A stretch of 64,000 bases of DNA, taken from assembly GCA_051453625.1 (NCBI GenBank), contig JBOZIK010000001.1, forward strand, positions 280,575,675-280,639,674. Direction: 5' to 3'. Both the position numbers and the translations under genes were made by a program. Source of the DNA: Welwitschia mirabilis. Taxonomy: Eukaryota > Gnetophyta > Gnetopsida > Welwitschiales. The number at the start of each line of letters is the position of its first letter. The stretch's first letter is position 1. Of the stretch, positions 34,401 to 46,399 are shown piece by piece. The notes beneath the pieces were generated by a model. That model was not told the origin of the DNA, did no database searches, and worked only from the letters and a program-made list of their open reading frames with translations.

Positions 34401-36299
34401 ATTTTTTTTATATGTATACATATACAGGGTGTTAAAATAAATTTACACAAATTAGTATCTAAAGAGGTAAAGAACATATTAAGAATACTAAGGATTAACT
34501 TAATCAATATAATATCTAAGAAAATTTATCATGATCAAATTTTCTACAATTTAACATACTAATACTTTTCATTGTAATCAATAAATAAATGATTGGCTAT
34601 AGAATCATAGTCCTCCTTAAGAGTTTAAATATTTAATTCATTATTTGTACCATCATGTTATACTAATTTCATCTCTAAATTTTATTCTTCTAAATCTTTA
34701 GTATCCACAGTTATGATGGGAGCTTTTCTTAATATGAGTTTCTAAGCTCCTTTCTTATTTCTTAAGTATCAAGGAATGATTTATTCATAAGAAAGTTTCC
34801 TTTTCAAGACTAAGATTTTACTATATATTGGATTATTATTTTTTATGGTATTTGCATCATTAGTTAATGTAGTTTGACCTATAATGGCATTCATTTTCTA
34901 TTCTATCATGGATGCTTCTGATTACTAGCTATAAACTAATCTGTTTTGAATGTTTGTCTCACATTTATCATTTAGAGTCATTTTTTTTAATGTATTATAA
35001 TACTTTAGGTGATTAATGTATTCATATTTATAACATCTTTCATGTTATCCAAGTGTTTCTTACATTTCATTAAGTAATAAATAATCTATAAACTAATTTC
35101 ATTTATGCCATTTAAGGTCTACACTTAATAATATATTCCTTGTTATATTTAACATAATATCTTAATGTTAATTTAGGATTTCTTGATGGTCTTTCTTAGA
35201 AATAACCATACCGATTACTTAGGATAAGAAGTTTTTTAATATTAATACTCTTAATCATTTTGCTAATTTTAATCTAACATACATTTGTTTGATAAACATA
35301 AACATTTATGAGCACTAAAATTTTCTTATAGTCCTTGTAAAAGAATAATAACTATGATTACTTATATTATAACAAACCATCATAAGTTATAAATTTAAGA
35401 CTACTGTCTATTTGTTAATAACTGGAGCATAACTCTAAATGTTATAATTAATTACAATTGTTAAGACATAGCAAATTTTGGTATCATCACGAAGGATTAT
35501 AATTAGTGTTTCTTAGGTCATGAAAATACATGTTTGTTTTAGAAATTCTTTAGTTTTTTTCTTTAAATCTACCATTATTAAAATTGTAAATGGGTTTTTT
35601 ATTTTGCGATAATTAGGAGCATCTAGAGCATAAGAGATTAAATATATAGAGCATATAGCTTAGATTAATTATGTTAGATATTACTTCTATCTAGGTAAAT
35701 TCTATCCTTCTATTTACTATTAATAAGTCTAGAGAGGCTAGGTTTCTAATTTTCTTTTTAAGATTGGTATGTTACTCTATATTCTATGATTTACTATTGA
35801 CAAGTTGATTTGTAAAACTGTTGTGTAAATTTTAAATTTATAAAAAGTTTTCTATGAAACATCTTATTTAAAATTGCATAATTCTATAATATATTTACTT
35901 TTTATTTTTTATTATACACGAATAATGATCTAAATAAAACCACTAACTATTTCATTAGTGATACTATCTTATTTGTGAAAAATACTTCTTTAAATTTAAA
36001 ATTACATGATTCAATAATTTTTATCATTTTTTATTACAATTCTAGTTTAAAAAAATTTCCATCGATTTTGACCTCTTGTGCATCATTTAGATAGGGAAGT
36101 TACTAGTTAACTTCATAAAGAATTTGATAAAAAAATAAATTAATTTTAAACCACTTCTAAATGAGTTTGATAAAAAGTACTTTAAACTTTTATTTTAGAA
36201 AGGTAAAACTTTAACCCATAACTACTTAAAGATTTCTTTTATAGATATAATCATATCTAAAAATGATAGAGATGACATTTATTAGACTTTACCTAGGAT
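31481..36299. other. 4.8 kb of AT-rich DNA without a recognisable gene
   Basis: There are no long open frames and no polymerase motifs. At 32590-32640 the - strand reads AAGGACTAGCAATGAG then TTGGTTTGGGATGTG, which resembles the '...GTTTGGGGGTGT' sequence found beside LTRs of Athila-type gypsy elements. This is weak. 33036-33100 is a T-rich low-complexity tract. The 5' LTR and primer site expected for the gypsy remnant that starts at 36300 were searched for and not found. Confidence 0.45.
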
Positions 36300-37250
36300 A
36301 ATAATAACTAATTTATGGTAGCCTAGGTGTCTAGTTAGACCTTCATGTGTGATTATTCATTCCCTTATAAACCATTTAAAAATGAAACTAAATATCAGCA
36401 ATCTATTTATAGATTTCATGACTTAAATGTAGAAAAATCCTATAAACATATCCATAAATTTAAAGATTTTATGTCAATCATAGGTAACAAAAATGCTATA
36501 ATAAAGATGAAGTTATTTTTCTTTCCATTCAAAGAAAAATCTAAAGCATGGCTGGTTTATGAAGAGATTTAAATCATGAGTTTCAAAGAAGCATTTTCTA
36601 CTATATGAAGGTAATGAATTAAGGTAAAATACTATAGACTTATAACAATAATAGAATGGTATTTTCTACAAAGCATTTGAAAATTTTAAGGATAAGCTAA
36701 TGATATTCTCTTAACATGGTTTTTAAGCAAGGGTAATAATGAACTCTTTTTATGATGAATTAACATCATACAATAGGGAGCTTATTGAAATGATGATAAA
36801 AGAAACTCTCAATTCTAAAGAATCAAAAGAATCTTTGAATACTTTATAAAGCATATACAAAGGTATTAAAAATAGAAAGGGCCATCTGAAGATAAATATT
36901 TGGTTAGACAAACTCAACCATGTAGAAAATCTATATAAAGAGGAATTTGCAAATCAAATGAAAAATCTAGCATAAGCAAAAAAAACTAGAGACCATAATT
37001 AATTCTAAGAACAACTTGAAAAGTTAAAATTATGTAAGACTATATGAGGTATTATTTATGCTATAGATGAACATGAAATAGATGAATTTCCTTCTATTCT
37101 TAAGTATAAAGATATCATGAATTTGTTATATATGTTATGCATACTTTAGATGAACATGAAACAAATGAATATCTTCCTATTCTTAACTACAAAGATATAG
37201 TGGCTAGATAAGTGAATAGTATATAAGTTAAAGACCTTTTTAAGGATAAT
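36300..37250 (+). pseudogene. Gypsy gag remnant (Athila/Tat type)
   Basis: An open stretch at 36345-36572 contains HIHKFKDFMSIIGNKNAI and MKLFFFPFKEKSKAWL. This is the core of the retrotransposon gag domain of Athila/Tat elements (usual: H.. F...C........LRLFPFSL..KAK.WL). The following 600 bp are gag in shifting frames (NELFYDELTSY-like at 36740, ETLNSKESKESLNTL at 36810). Around 37060-37200 a segment of about 83 bp is tandemly duplicated (DEHEIDEFPSILKYKDI and its partner). Gag would package the element's RNA. Multiple frameshifts make the copy dead. It lies upstream of a matching protease and RT start on the same strand. Confidence 0.75.
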
Positions 37251-38079
37251 AATAATAATTATCATTTTCTTATGGAGATACATACAACATGAAATGGAAG
37301 AGTTACCCTAGTTTTTCTTAGAAATATTAATAAAATAAAGCATCTACTTCATAAAGCTATAGGTAGCCTCAAAGTGAGCCAATAGAGAATGTTTTGAAAA
37401 ACTTCATTAAAGATCAAATAGTTAGCAATACAAACAAGCTAAAATAATTAATCAAATGATACAAACTCTTTAACATATAAAATGGGAGATGAATTAACAC
37501 TCTCAAACTACTTCTTACTTGGTATCTTTAATTAACTAAAGATAAAAGGATAAACTTGCAACTCAACCTATACCCAATCCAATAGGAATCAACATGGTTA
37601 AATGACAATACAAAGTATACAAAAGTAAATTTATTTCATTTCTAATTAATGAAAAATAAAAAATAATGATTAACCATCAAGAAAGGGATTCTCCATATCC
37701 AACTCTAAACATTAAACTACACATGAGGCTAACAAGAATGATGAAAATGATATTGAAATACATAGATATAAAGAATTTAAGAAAGAATCATTTCTAAAAT
37801 GTTTGACACATATGAATAAGAAAAATTTTTAAAAATAATATCTAGAAATATTTAAGTTGGTAAAAATTAACATTCCATAATTACATGCCATCAAACGAGT
37901 ACTTTCATATGCAACAATCCTTAAAGAAATGTAGATAGTAAAAAGTAAGATGAATGTAAAGATAAATGCTTTTTTAACTGAACAAGTAAGTGCTATTCTT
38001 TAAAAAATAGTTCCATTTAAGTTTAGAGGTCTTATTTTCCAAATATCTCATGTGTTATTAGAAAAAAGAAAATAAATAA
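37251..38079 (+). other. Decayed gag-protease linker
   Basis: This is A-rich, Lys/Asn/Gln-rich fragments in several frames with no clear zinc knuckle. Position between gag and protease suggests the low-complexity tail of gypsy Gag. Confidence 0.4.
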
Positions 38080-38420
38080 ATAATTACTAGATTTGAAAGC
38101 TAATGTAAACATAATGACATATTCTATATGTAAAAAAATTCATTTAAAAGAGTTTAAGAAGATGAAATTAACCTTGTAACCTATTAATTATTCAACAAAA
38201 ATTTCCAAGAGAATATTAGAATATATTTTAGTTCAACCTATGGGATTTTACTACTTAATTGACTTTAATGAATTAGAAATAAGAGATAACCCTAAGAGTC
38301 TTCCACTTTTTTAGGTTAGGCCATGCCTTGTTACTTCTAAATCTCTAGTCAACTCTAGGAATGGTACAATTAAAATTTAATTTGAATACATGAACACAAA
38401 ATTACAAGGTTTTAATACCA
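38080..38420 (+). pseudogene. Gypsy aspartic protease remnant
   Basis: In one frame the + strand reads LLDLKANVNIMTYSICKKI (usual: L.D.GASVNLMP.S...KLG), with the catalytic Asp kept and the Gly-Ala-Ser replaced. It continues with MKLTL, ISKRILEYILVQ and FYYLIDFN. It ends LPLF.VRPCLVTSKSLVNSR, the degraded form of the conserved ILGRPFLAT..ALI segment. This arrangement is characteristic of Athila/Tat gypsy proteases. Two stops interrupt it. Confidence 0.75.
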
Positions 38421-38559
38421 TAAAGAAGAATTACATAAATGATATTAAATATATAAACTTAATTATAGCAAATAAATATGAAAATTTTGATTCTCTATAT
38501 GCTACTAAAAATCACCTTTTATGTAAGCCACATAAAGAGTAAGTACTTATAAAGCATAA

Positions 38560-39060
38560 TAATGGAGATATAGTTTTGAACCTTTATTAAATCCACCACA
38601 AAATTAACCTTCTAGTGAAGAGTGTATTTCAAGTGTTAAACTTAGAACTCTTTTAGAAGATTTAAAGTATGCATTTATTGAAGATAAGAACTCATTTCTT
38701 TTAGTCATATATGCTAAACTATTAAGATCATAAAAAAGGCTATGATTAATCTATTGAAATAAAAAGAAGGATATAAGATGGATATTTTCTAATTTGAAAG
38801 ATATTAATCCCATTGGAAGATAATGTTAATCCTAGTATAAAACCTTAACATGGGCTTAATCCTTACATGAAATAAGTAGTAATGAAGGAAGTCCTTAGGT
38901 TACTAGATGATGGTATTATCTATCCAATGTAGAATATTCAATAAATTACTCCTAGTCAGATTATACCTAAGAAGTCTTAAATCACCATGGTTAATAATGA
39001 AAATAATGTGCTTAGTATAACTAGAGCAAAAATAGGATCAAGAATGTTATTTGAATCCAA
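38560..39060 (+). pseudogene. Gypsy reverse transcriptase start (Athila/Tat), truncated
   Basis: SSVKLRTLLEDLKYAFIED (38615-38690) corresponds to the L.PLP.HLKYA....E linker before RT. VMKEVLRLLDDGIIYPM (38880-38930), TPSQIIPKKS and ITMVNNENNVLSITRAKIGS follow, matching the RT entry ('KEV.KLLDAGIIYPI...SPVQVVPKK.G.TVV.NE.NELIPTR'). Homology stops at about 39060, before the VCIDYRKLN motif. Catalytic FxDD, RNase H and integrase are absent. The break may be a deletion or the border of the next element, whose - strand pol starts to be readable at about 39.6 kb. Confidence 0.8.
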
Positions 39061-39600
39061 AAAATTATAATATTTTAACATCATAAAATTAATTTTCTAA
39101 TAAATATAGGTTTTGATAATTAATATTATTATATGAAATGAAAATAAAGACATGAAGTAGATACAATATGAAATATTAAGACAAAATTGTAGTAAAAAAG
39201 AATGTAAATTGAAAACATATGATTATTAATGAGATAAATTCTATTTTGAAACCTAATTAGCAGAGATAGTAAAGTCTAATTAGATTAACTAGACAAGAAG
39301 AACTTCCTTTAAGGTCTAACTTATCTGGTATAAATCCCATGCATGCCCTACATACTAATTAGATAATTCACTTTAAATCTGATCAAAGATCGTTAGGTAT
39401 CTTACATCTCTTTCATAAGGATCATATCACTTAAGTACTATTTATAGCTTTTCATAAATTAATTAGTTCCTTTTTAATCATATAATAATACATTGACTCA
39501 TTCTATAGGACACATAATTTATTCAAATGAGTAGTTATATTATTTATGGAATAATATTTTTAAACATTTAAAAAATTTCATGGCCATCTCTAAAAATTTA
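39061..39600. other. Unassigned junction DNA between two oppositely oriented gypsy remnants
   Basis: There is no coding motif. The segment 39285-39360 is slightly less AT-rich and could be the LTR end of the - strand gypsy element. No partner LTR was recognised. Confidence 0.35.
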
Positions 39601-40199
39601 GAATTTTTGGAATGTAATAGACTGCTTCCCCAGGGACTATAGTTCATTCTTAAATCACTACTCTTCCACAAGTATTTCTTCAACTTTTAGATTTGCTACC
39701 TTATACTTGACTCATTATATTCCTCTACAGATTACAAGAATTATTATGTTATTAAATTAAAATGTAATAAAAGATTAAGGGATTAATTTCTTACTCCTCT
39801 TCATTTTTAAATAGCTTTTGAGAACTTTATCATATATATTCTTTGTTTTCCTAACTATGTTGTTCATAATGTGACCATTTTACCAAGACTTTTTTTTAAA
39901 TAATTTTATCCCTTAACTTTTTCCCTTTTGATTTTGTAACTTTAATACAACTAATATTAAAATTAATGTTAAATATTACTTGAATATTTCTATAATCTGT
40001 AACAAATTCTTCATATTTCCCTATGTAATATGGTTTTAGGAGACAAACATGGAAAATTGGGCAAATTATGTTTTAACTTTATTAAAGACTAAGTTTACAG
40101 ATCAAAGCACCTATTTTTTTAATTATATAAAATGGTTCATAGAAGGAGGAAGCTACTTTTTCATAGTTTCCCAACTTTAAATATGTTTTTTAAGTTTAC

Positions 40200-40990
40200 T
40201 CATAAAAACCTCTAATCTCAAGATTATGGTGTGAATGCTTAAGATCATAATTCCTTTTGTATCTATCCTATGATAATTGTAATTTCTTTAAAATTATTTT
40301 GATGATTTCTTCCATTTTTCTTATTTCTCATACTTGGCCTTTTTTAGCTTTGGGAGGAATTACACTAGGTAATAGAAGTACAATAATTTTTGTGTAAATG
40401 GCTTTAAATGGGGAAAGCTAGATGGACATTTGATAACCTTGGTTATAAACGAACAATGCTAAGTGTAAATATTCTTTCCATATTTTATATCTTACCTACT
40501 AAATAAATTTCTAGTATGCATTTAGGTGATATTAAAAAATAATTAAGGACTTAGTTGGTTCAAGAATTTTCGCCAAAAACTTAAGAGGAGTGTTAAATAT
40601 CTATTAAAATAATGATCTTTGGTATGCCATGTAATTTTAAAACTTCCTTTACAAAGTGGTAGGCAATTTCTTTTATAATGTTGGTGGTTTTCAATAGAAT
40701 AAAATGGGTTATCTTTATCAACCTATCCATACAGATAAAAATGCCACCATGATTTTTCATTATTTTCGATAACCCTATAATGAAATTCTTGGGTAACATT
40801 TTCCAATTCTAAGATGATACTTCTAAGGGCTTCAAGAAACTCTAATTTGATTTGCTAGTATATTAGACATCCCTTTACAAGATGTTTTATTTAAGAGTTC
40901 ATCCCCTTCTAATAGTACTCCTTTCTAAAGATGATGTAGGTCTTAGTAAATATAGGATCACCTATAGAATGTACTTCATGGAATTTGTTA
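40200..40990 (-). pseudogene. Gypsy integrase remnant
   Basis: The open stretch 40593-40799 reads MLPKNFIIGLSKIMKNHGGI, FICMDRLIKITHFILLKTT and EVLKLHGIPK. It is the catalytic core of a gypsy integrase (usual: MDFI.GLP......I.VVVDRL.K.AHF...T.....E....F...V..LHG.P..IVSDRD). The first catalytic Asp of the MDFI motif is Asn, and the SDRD motif is lost. Further left, near 40370-40450, SPFKAIYTK corresponds to the SPF...YG motif. The upstream zinc-binding part (40850-40990) is too degraded to read. Confidence 0.8.
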
Positions 40991-41199
40991 AGAACTAGTT
41001 AAACCAATGACTTAAGGTACATACACTATTCCTCTTCTCATTAATTTTCTATTAGAAGTAATGGTGCAACGAGAAGCTACTTCTTCCTTTAGTATCTTTT
41101 TTCACACTTCTCCTAAGATTTCATCTTGAGTTATTTTTTCTTGATTTCTTTGGTTATATCAAAATTCATGAATGATTTCCAATAACTTCCAGTTACATA

Positions 41200-41620
41200 T
41201 TGCATATTTCTACTCATGTTTATTAAGTCTTCTTATCTCCTATATAATTATCTGATTATTGTGCATCAAAACTACTTCCATTTCTTTTTCACATGAATTA
41301 GTAACCACTGTGAATTCTTTTTTGATTTTTGGAATCTTTGGGACTTACATCTATGATGAGCATGATTTTGACATAAAGTTCTTTTCATCTATCATAAAAG
41401 TTAAGGGGAACTTTTTTCCTTTGTCACATCTATTAGTGGTGCTATAATATTTGTATATCCTTGGATAAATTACTTATAGAATCCATCTAGGCCCTAGAAT
41501 ATCTTTACTTTATTGAGTTCTATGGTTTTGACCAACTCCATATTACTTGAACTTTGTTAGGATTAATTTTAATTCCTACTTTTGCTACGACATGCCATAG
41601 TAGTTAACAGATGTTCTTTA
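41200..41620 (-). pseudogene. Gypsy RT C-terminus and RNase H start
   Basis: On the - strand, 41515-41610 reads WHVVAKVGIKINPNKVQVIW, then SWSKP (usual: LGH.VS..GI..DP.KV.AI..WP.P). In another frame it continues GLDGFYK.FIQGYTNIIAPL (usual: FLGL..YYR.FI..F..IA.PLT.L). The region to about 41200 should hold RNase H but no catalytic motif is clear. The RT catalytic loop is not present on this side of the break. Confidence 0.75.
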
Positions 41621-41653
41621 AAATTCAAATTTTCTTAATGTTATTAAGCCATG

Positions 41654-44600
41654 TGTTGCAACCCATTTTTGGATTAGACTTAAAGGGCATTAAAATGGTT
41701 TTAGTTAAACTGCAATTACATGATTTGATTAACCATCGTAGTAGATCAATTTAGGTTGTAACTAAGAATCTTACCTTTCAATTTTCCACAAGTTAGAGCT
41801 CAGGAGAACTATATGATGATAGCTTACCTGACTAACACCACATCCTAACTTAAGTGCATTTATAAAACTCAATTAGAAACACATAAAAGAAGTGTATATG
41901 TTATGGTTAAGTGGTTGGTTAACTTAGAATAAGCAACCATGTCTAGGTATCCTTATCTAGAGGAACTGAGACCACATATAGTTTTGGCTTGGATCTCATT
42001 CCCAACTTCACCAATATACATAAGCATAAGATAGATCAAGGTAATCTATATTAGTAGGCATGTGGGCTAAAAGATGCATGAAATAATGCAATAACTTTAG
42101 TGTTTAACTCAATAAAAATATGATTTCTAACTTAATCAAAACATCATCAAACGATACCACACACATATAAAAATACATATGCATAATAGTTATATGTAAA
42201 AGTATAGGAGGCAATTGATCAAGAACTCTCAAGATCATAACTTCTATTCCTAATAATAATTCTAATGCATAAATGATGATAATACTTATGTATATTAATA
42301 TAAATCATATATAAATACCTGAGTATATATAGTGAAACCCTAAAGTGGTTACTTGATTATAATTATCCATTAGTAATCACATTCACCGAGCATAAGATAT
42401 CCCTCTATTCTCCCCATTATCTTGATGAGAACCGATGAAAGGAAAGTACCATAATAGAATATCATTATAGTAAACTCATGCAAAAATGTGATTAACACAT
42501 ACATACATGTCATTTCAGTAGGATACCTCATAGTTTCTTATTTTATAACATAACATAATAAATCTAATAATATAGAAATATACATGAAATGCCAAAATAA
42601 AACTAGTCCATATGCCATTGATTAATTTACTAGTCTCAATAGACTTGGCATGATAAAGTTAATGGATAAATACAGCTAAATAAATGCTTAAATATTTTAA
42701 TGAGCATCACAGAATAATCACTATTATTATATCATTTTTTGTGTAAAATAACTTGAGATATTTAATTCACGTGCATGAACATGTAAGAAAATACAATTAA
42801 GGATACATGCCTAGAAAGCACTAAGGCATACTAGAAGCAACCATAACCATTAAGAAATGTGTTAAACCTGCATCATTATATAACTATAATATGCATACAT
42901 ACTTACATTGAATCATAAAAGTACCCATCATTACAATAAGAGAAACCCATAACTACTCCTTTTATAATGCTAACACAATAAAATTATGCTAACACAATAA
43001 AATTGAGTCTATAAATTAAAATACATACAATGATAATAAAATAGTGAAAAGGAATTCAATCATATTATGCCCTATATGCATGTATATATGTTTACCTCAA
43101 TGGATATATATAATATTTAATGCCTTAAACTATTCCATTACATATAATTTTCAATAGGTAAATCATATAGCATTAATAATGAATATTTTTTAACATAAGT
43201 ATAAAATCATAAACATATCATACATAATCTAATTTGTATAACATATCATACATTAAACTCTTAAAAATAAATATGTTTAAGCATGAAAATGTAAACATTA
43301 TTGTAGTCTAACTAGAGGTTACTCCTTTTTCATTTAGGAGGTTATGGTAGTTATACTTTAAGGGTAAGGTACAATTACTAAAATATCCGGTTTGACATCT
43401 CTCTTGCCATCCAATACATTTTAAGGTAATAATTAAACATATCTACGCTTATAATATAAATGTAATATTATGCATATGAGGAAACATAATATACAATAAT
43501 ATAATATTATGCATATAATATAGTATATTATAACATAAAGAATATAATATAAGACAATATAATATAATATATGTGTAACGTTATTCATATAATTAATATA
43601 TATATATATATATATATATTACATACATATTCTGTAATATAATACATAAGTTTTGTTATATAGTAGAATAATATAGTATTAATAGATAAAGAAAAAGACA
43701 TAACAAAAAATAATTGGACTACTACTAACTTAAGCATGGCTTCAAACTAGCCAAACAAAAATACATGAGACTAACTTCTATTATTAAAACCACTATGTTT
43801 CAAGATGAAAGGACAATTAAATGATACGAACTCTCAAACAGATATATAAGATGAATATCTTATCATCATTGTAGAAGACATGATACTTTACGATGAGATA
43901 GGGAACCTATGATAAAGTAGATGAAATATGCCTTCTTATAGTAAAATTCAATAATTCGACAATTATAAAATGTAAGGGAATACGAAGATTGGAAAAAGAA
44001 TATAAAATATTAAATATCGTATAGATATCTTTATGATCAACATAATAATGTGCTTAAGGCTAATGGGCATTATCTATGTTGGCATAGGTATGAGCTAATT
44101 GGGATGATTTTAGAGTTTCAAGACAAGATAAGGCATTAAAGATAAAATAAAGATGGACTCTCATGTGAGTGTATTGCACCTAAAGAAGGGAACATAATCT
44201 TTTTTGCTACCAAGATTAAGAAATCCTAGAAGTAGGAAAAAAATTAAAGATTTATGTTCTTAACTACATCACTTCACTTTTAATCCTATTTTTCATTTTG
44301 TTCATGGTGGATCTATATTAAGCTTTTTGCTTGTCAAGCTACTAATTATAGAACTTTCTTAGATGTGTAGTTACCATTCTTATAGAGAAAGTTATATAGC
44401 AATGTAAAAATATACACTTCTATGTTCAAAATTTTGGAAGGTAATTTTAGTTTTTTATTATTCCAAGTTGTCAACAATGCTCATGTAACTGCCCTCAGTC
44501 ATTGCAATTTCCATCTAAATCTTAAGAAATATTGTTACTGAAACATGAATTTAACCAACATTTAGAAAATGCAAACTGTATCTGAACAAATAGAGCAATT

Positions 44601-44660
44601 ATGCCTTATGTGACCAAAATGGAAATAGGTAAGATTACTTTTAGGTGCATGAACTATCTT
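41654..44660 (+). other. 3 kb AT-rich insert, LTR-like, inside the gypsy RT
   Basis: The insert begins TGTTGCAACCCATTTTTGG at the point where the RT homology stops, a start typical of long gypsy LTRs. A similar start (TGTTATAGCCCACATTTTT) occurs at 62338. At 43320-43430 the phrases 'catttaggaggttatgg' and 'aagggtaaggtacaattac' look like conserved LTR DNA. No coding motif is present. Whether it is a solo LTR and where it ends is not resolved. 42966-43003 is a 19-bp tandem duplication (gctaacacaataaaatt). Confidence 0.4.
43480..43625 (+). repeat. AT microsatellite region
   Basis: Repeats of 'aatataatattatgcatat' are followed by a pure (ta)n run at about 43591-43618. The tract is self-complementary and could fold. 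Confidence 0.85.
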
Positions 44661-44672
44661 TATATATTTCCA

Positions 44673-45394
44673 TTAATAATCTATCAAAGTAAAAAGTTGA
44701 GGAAACAACAAAGTGCTACCTAGAAGTAGCAAAACCATCTGCTCTTTCTTAACAGTTTCTATCGGATTTGGTTGACCATTGAAGTTCACACCACCAGGGT
44801 TCCATGCACTACAACTTTTATCTTTCAACTCTTCTGGAATAATATAATCATCGGAAGATGCCTTCTCACAGCCCTGCACTGTATACCCATGTAAGGTTTT
44901 TTGAATTGCATTGATGTGTAATCACTGTTTAATACTGAGGGCTGGGGAACAGTGATCTCTACGATAAATTTCTCTAGTATTTCTACAACTGAAGCATTTT
45001 TATTCTCCGTGGATCCTGTTATTCGCTTTGCTGTTAAAATCCCAGATCTCGTATGAAATAATAACGAGTTACAGTCCATATGGCTGGAAAAAAAGACGAA
45101 ATATGCAGAAGCTAAAGTTGCATAGCCACAAAGATCAACCTGTTTTAAGAACCATCTGAGGTCAAACTCTTTAGGTGAATCCGCAGTTTCATCGTTTTGT
45201 AAGAAGCGTGTGTTTTTAAGCCATTTCCTCAAGAAGGCAGTCTCAGATAGATTGAATTCATTGGCCACTCGTTGCATCCATTTCGAATCCTTATCCTCTT
45301 TCTGTAAGGATTTCCTCGGAATGTTTTATGTATAAAGGCATCAATCACTGCATAGCTTACGTACAACTGTAGGTCAATTGTCTCCAATCACCAT
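44673..45394 (-). pseudogene. PhzF-family isomerase pseudogene fragment (plant phenazine-biosynthesis-like protein)
   Basis: This is the only host-like gene. PhzF proteins are cytosolic isomerases/epimerases of two similar domains, usually about 290-310 residues in plants. From the ATG at 45394 the reading shifts once, then gives YAVIDAFIHKTFRGNP, the N-terminal motif. A deletion removes the AAVC segment and shifts frame. The long open part (45277 down to 44825) reads MQRVANEFNLSETAFLRKW with the catalytic Glu of SETAF, then FDLRWF, VDLCGYATLASA (usual GHATLA, His now Tyr) and CNSLLFHTRSGILTAKRI. Near 44880 another frameshift leads into KASSDDYIIPEELKD, then recognisable homology is lost. The second domain is missing. 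Neighbouring DNA is a gypsy RT cut in two. Confidence 0.85.
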
Positions 45395-45740
45395 AATCGT
45401 TCCTTGAGCAAGAGAAAGGATTCAGTTACTAATAAATAAATATATAAGCGGAGAGATGTTCTGGGGAAGAGTAAAAAAGCCGTTCAACCAAGACCCTGTA
45501 ACAACGGTGGCGATATAATGTTTTGAATGTATGACGTAAATGCGACCTCTCTTTACAATCGCCACCCCAAAGAAGAGTGAAATCATGGTTCCTCAGTACT
45601 GCCTCTGCGGCTTGACAGGTGCATTTTCCAATCTTGAATGTAACCGAAATGTCCAAAACACGACACAAATCCGAATGCAATGACATAGAAATCTGGGATG
45701 TTACAGCATTCAGTCACCACCAAGGTTGTATCAAATGTTT
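45395..45740 (-). promoter_or_regulatory. Upstream region carried with the PhzF fragment
   Basis: These ~345 bp are clearly richer in GC than the surroundings and end sharply near 45745. On the - strand CTTATATATTTATT (about 45435-45450) is a TATA-like box about 50 bp before the ATG. The open frame 45429-45686 has no recognised domain and overlaps this region, so I read it as non-coding. Because promoter DNA is not transcribed, its presence argues for capture of genomic DNA rather than of a processed mRNA. Confidence 0.5.
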
Positions 45741-45904
45741 AACATGACCATCTTTGCTTGTTAATTAAAAAATTAATATATTATCTATAAAAATAATAAA
45801 TAACTCATTTAATTAAGGATGACCAATATTATTCATTAAATTTATAAGTGTTATAGGTGTATTATTAAGTCAAAAAGTCATAATTATAAATTCATAATAT
45901 TTAT
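45741..45904. other. AT-rich junction between PhzF fragment and gypsy RT
   Basis: Pure AT-rich spacer with no motif; gypsy RT homology starts directly after it. Confidence 0.5.
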
Positions 45905-46230
45905 ATATTTTTTTTTAAGATTGTTGTAGCCTTGTAGGAATATCTTTCTTTTTAATCAAAATTTGATAATATCCTAACTTCCAGTGATTCTCTAAAGTAC
46001 TCATCTTCTTACAACTAATCCAAGATATCATCAGTTTTCGGTAATGAATATTTATGCTTAAATTTTACCTTGTTTAGTTTATGATAGTCTATACATAGTC
46101 TAACAGAACCATTTTTCTTTTTAACAAATAAGACTAGGGCTCTTTAAGATCAGACACTTGGTCTAATTTTGCCTTCTCTTATCATTTTTCAATCCATAGT
46201 TGTACCTCCCTTAAATTGAAGACTAAAAAC
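45905..46230 (-). pseudogene. Gypsy reverse transcriptase N-terminal half
   Basis: The - strand reads [20 protein letters not shown] then [20 protein letters not shown] (46140-45990). In a shifted frame it continues HWKLGYYQILIKKKDIPTRL (to 45910). These are RT motifs 1-3 of a gypsy element (usual: SPVLFVKKKDGS.R.CIDYR.LNK.T.KN.YPLP.IDDL.D.L......FSKIDL.SGYHQ...). Upstream, FNLREVQLWIEK near 46190-46230 fits the YR.S..EL.EL..QI..LL segment. Homology ends at about 45905. The next ~65 residues, including the catalytic IDDIL loop, are absent, and the rest resumes at 41610. Confidence 0.85.
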
Positions 46231-46399
46231 CTATAAGAGTTATGATATATCATTTGGACTCTAAGAAGTAATTTAATAGAATATTATAAATTTTTATTTA
46301 ATAATAGACCATTCTTATCCTTAAGAACTTTTTAAGAATTCTTATAACTTTTGTAGCAATTTGTTCTTCCCTTTGCTTGTGACTTAAGCATAGAATAAT

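Larger units (their letters stand above)
39601..41650 (-). mobile_element. 3' half of a split Ty3/gypsy pol (RT end, RNase H, integrase)
   Basis: Reading leftward on the - strand, the order is RT end, RNase H region, integrase and 3' end. This matches a chromovirus-type gypsy. The missing front half lies at 45905-46810 in the same orientation, separated by 4.25 kb of foreign DNA. No LTR could be defined at 39.1-39.6 kb. Confidence 0.7.

Noticed and set aside
45429-45686. 85-codon Cys/His-rich open frame upstream of the PhzF fragment
   Set aside because: It has no recognised domain, and a TATA-like box lies at its end. Better explained as promoter DNA with normal GC content.
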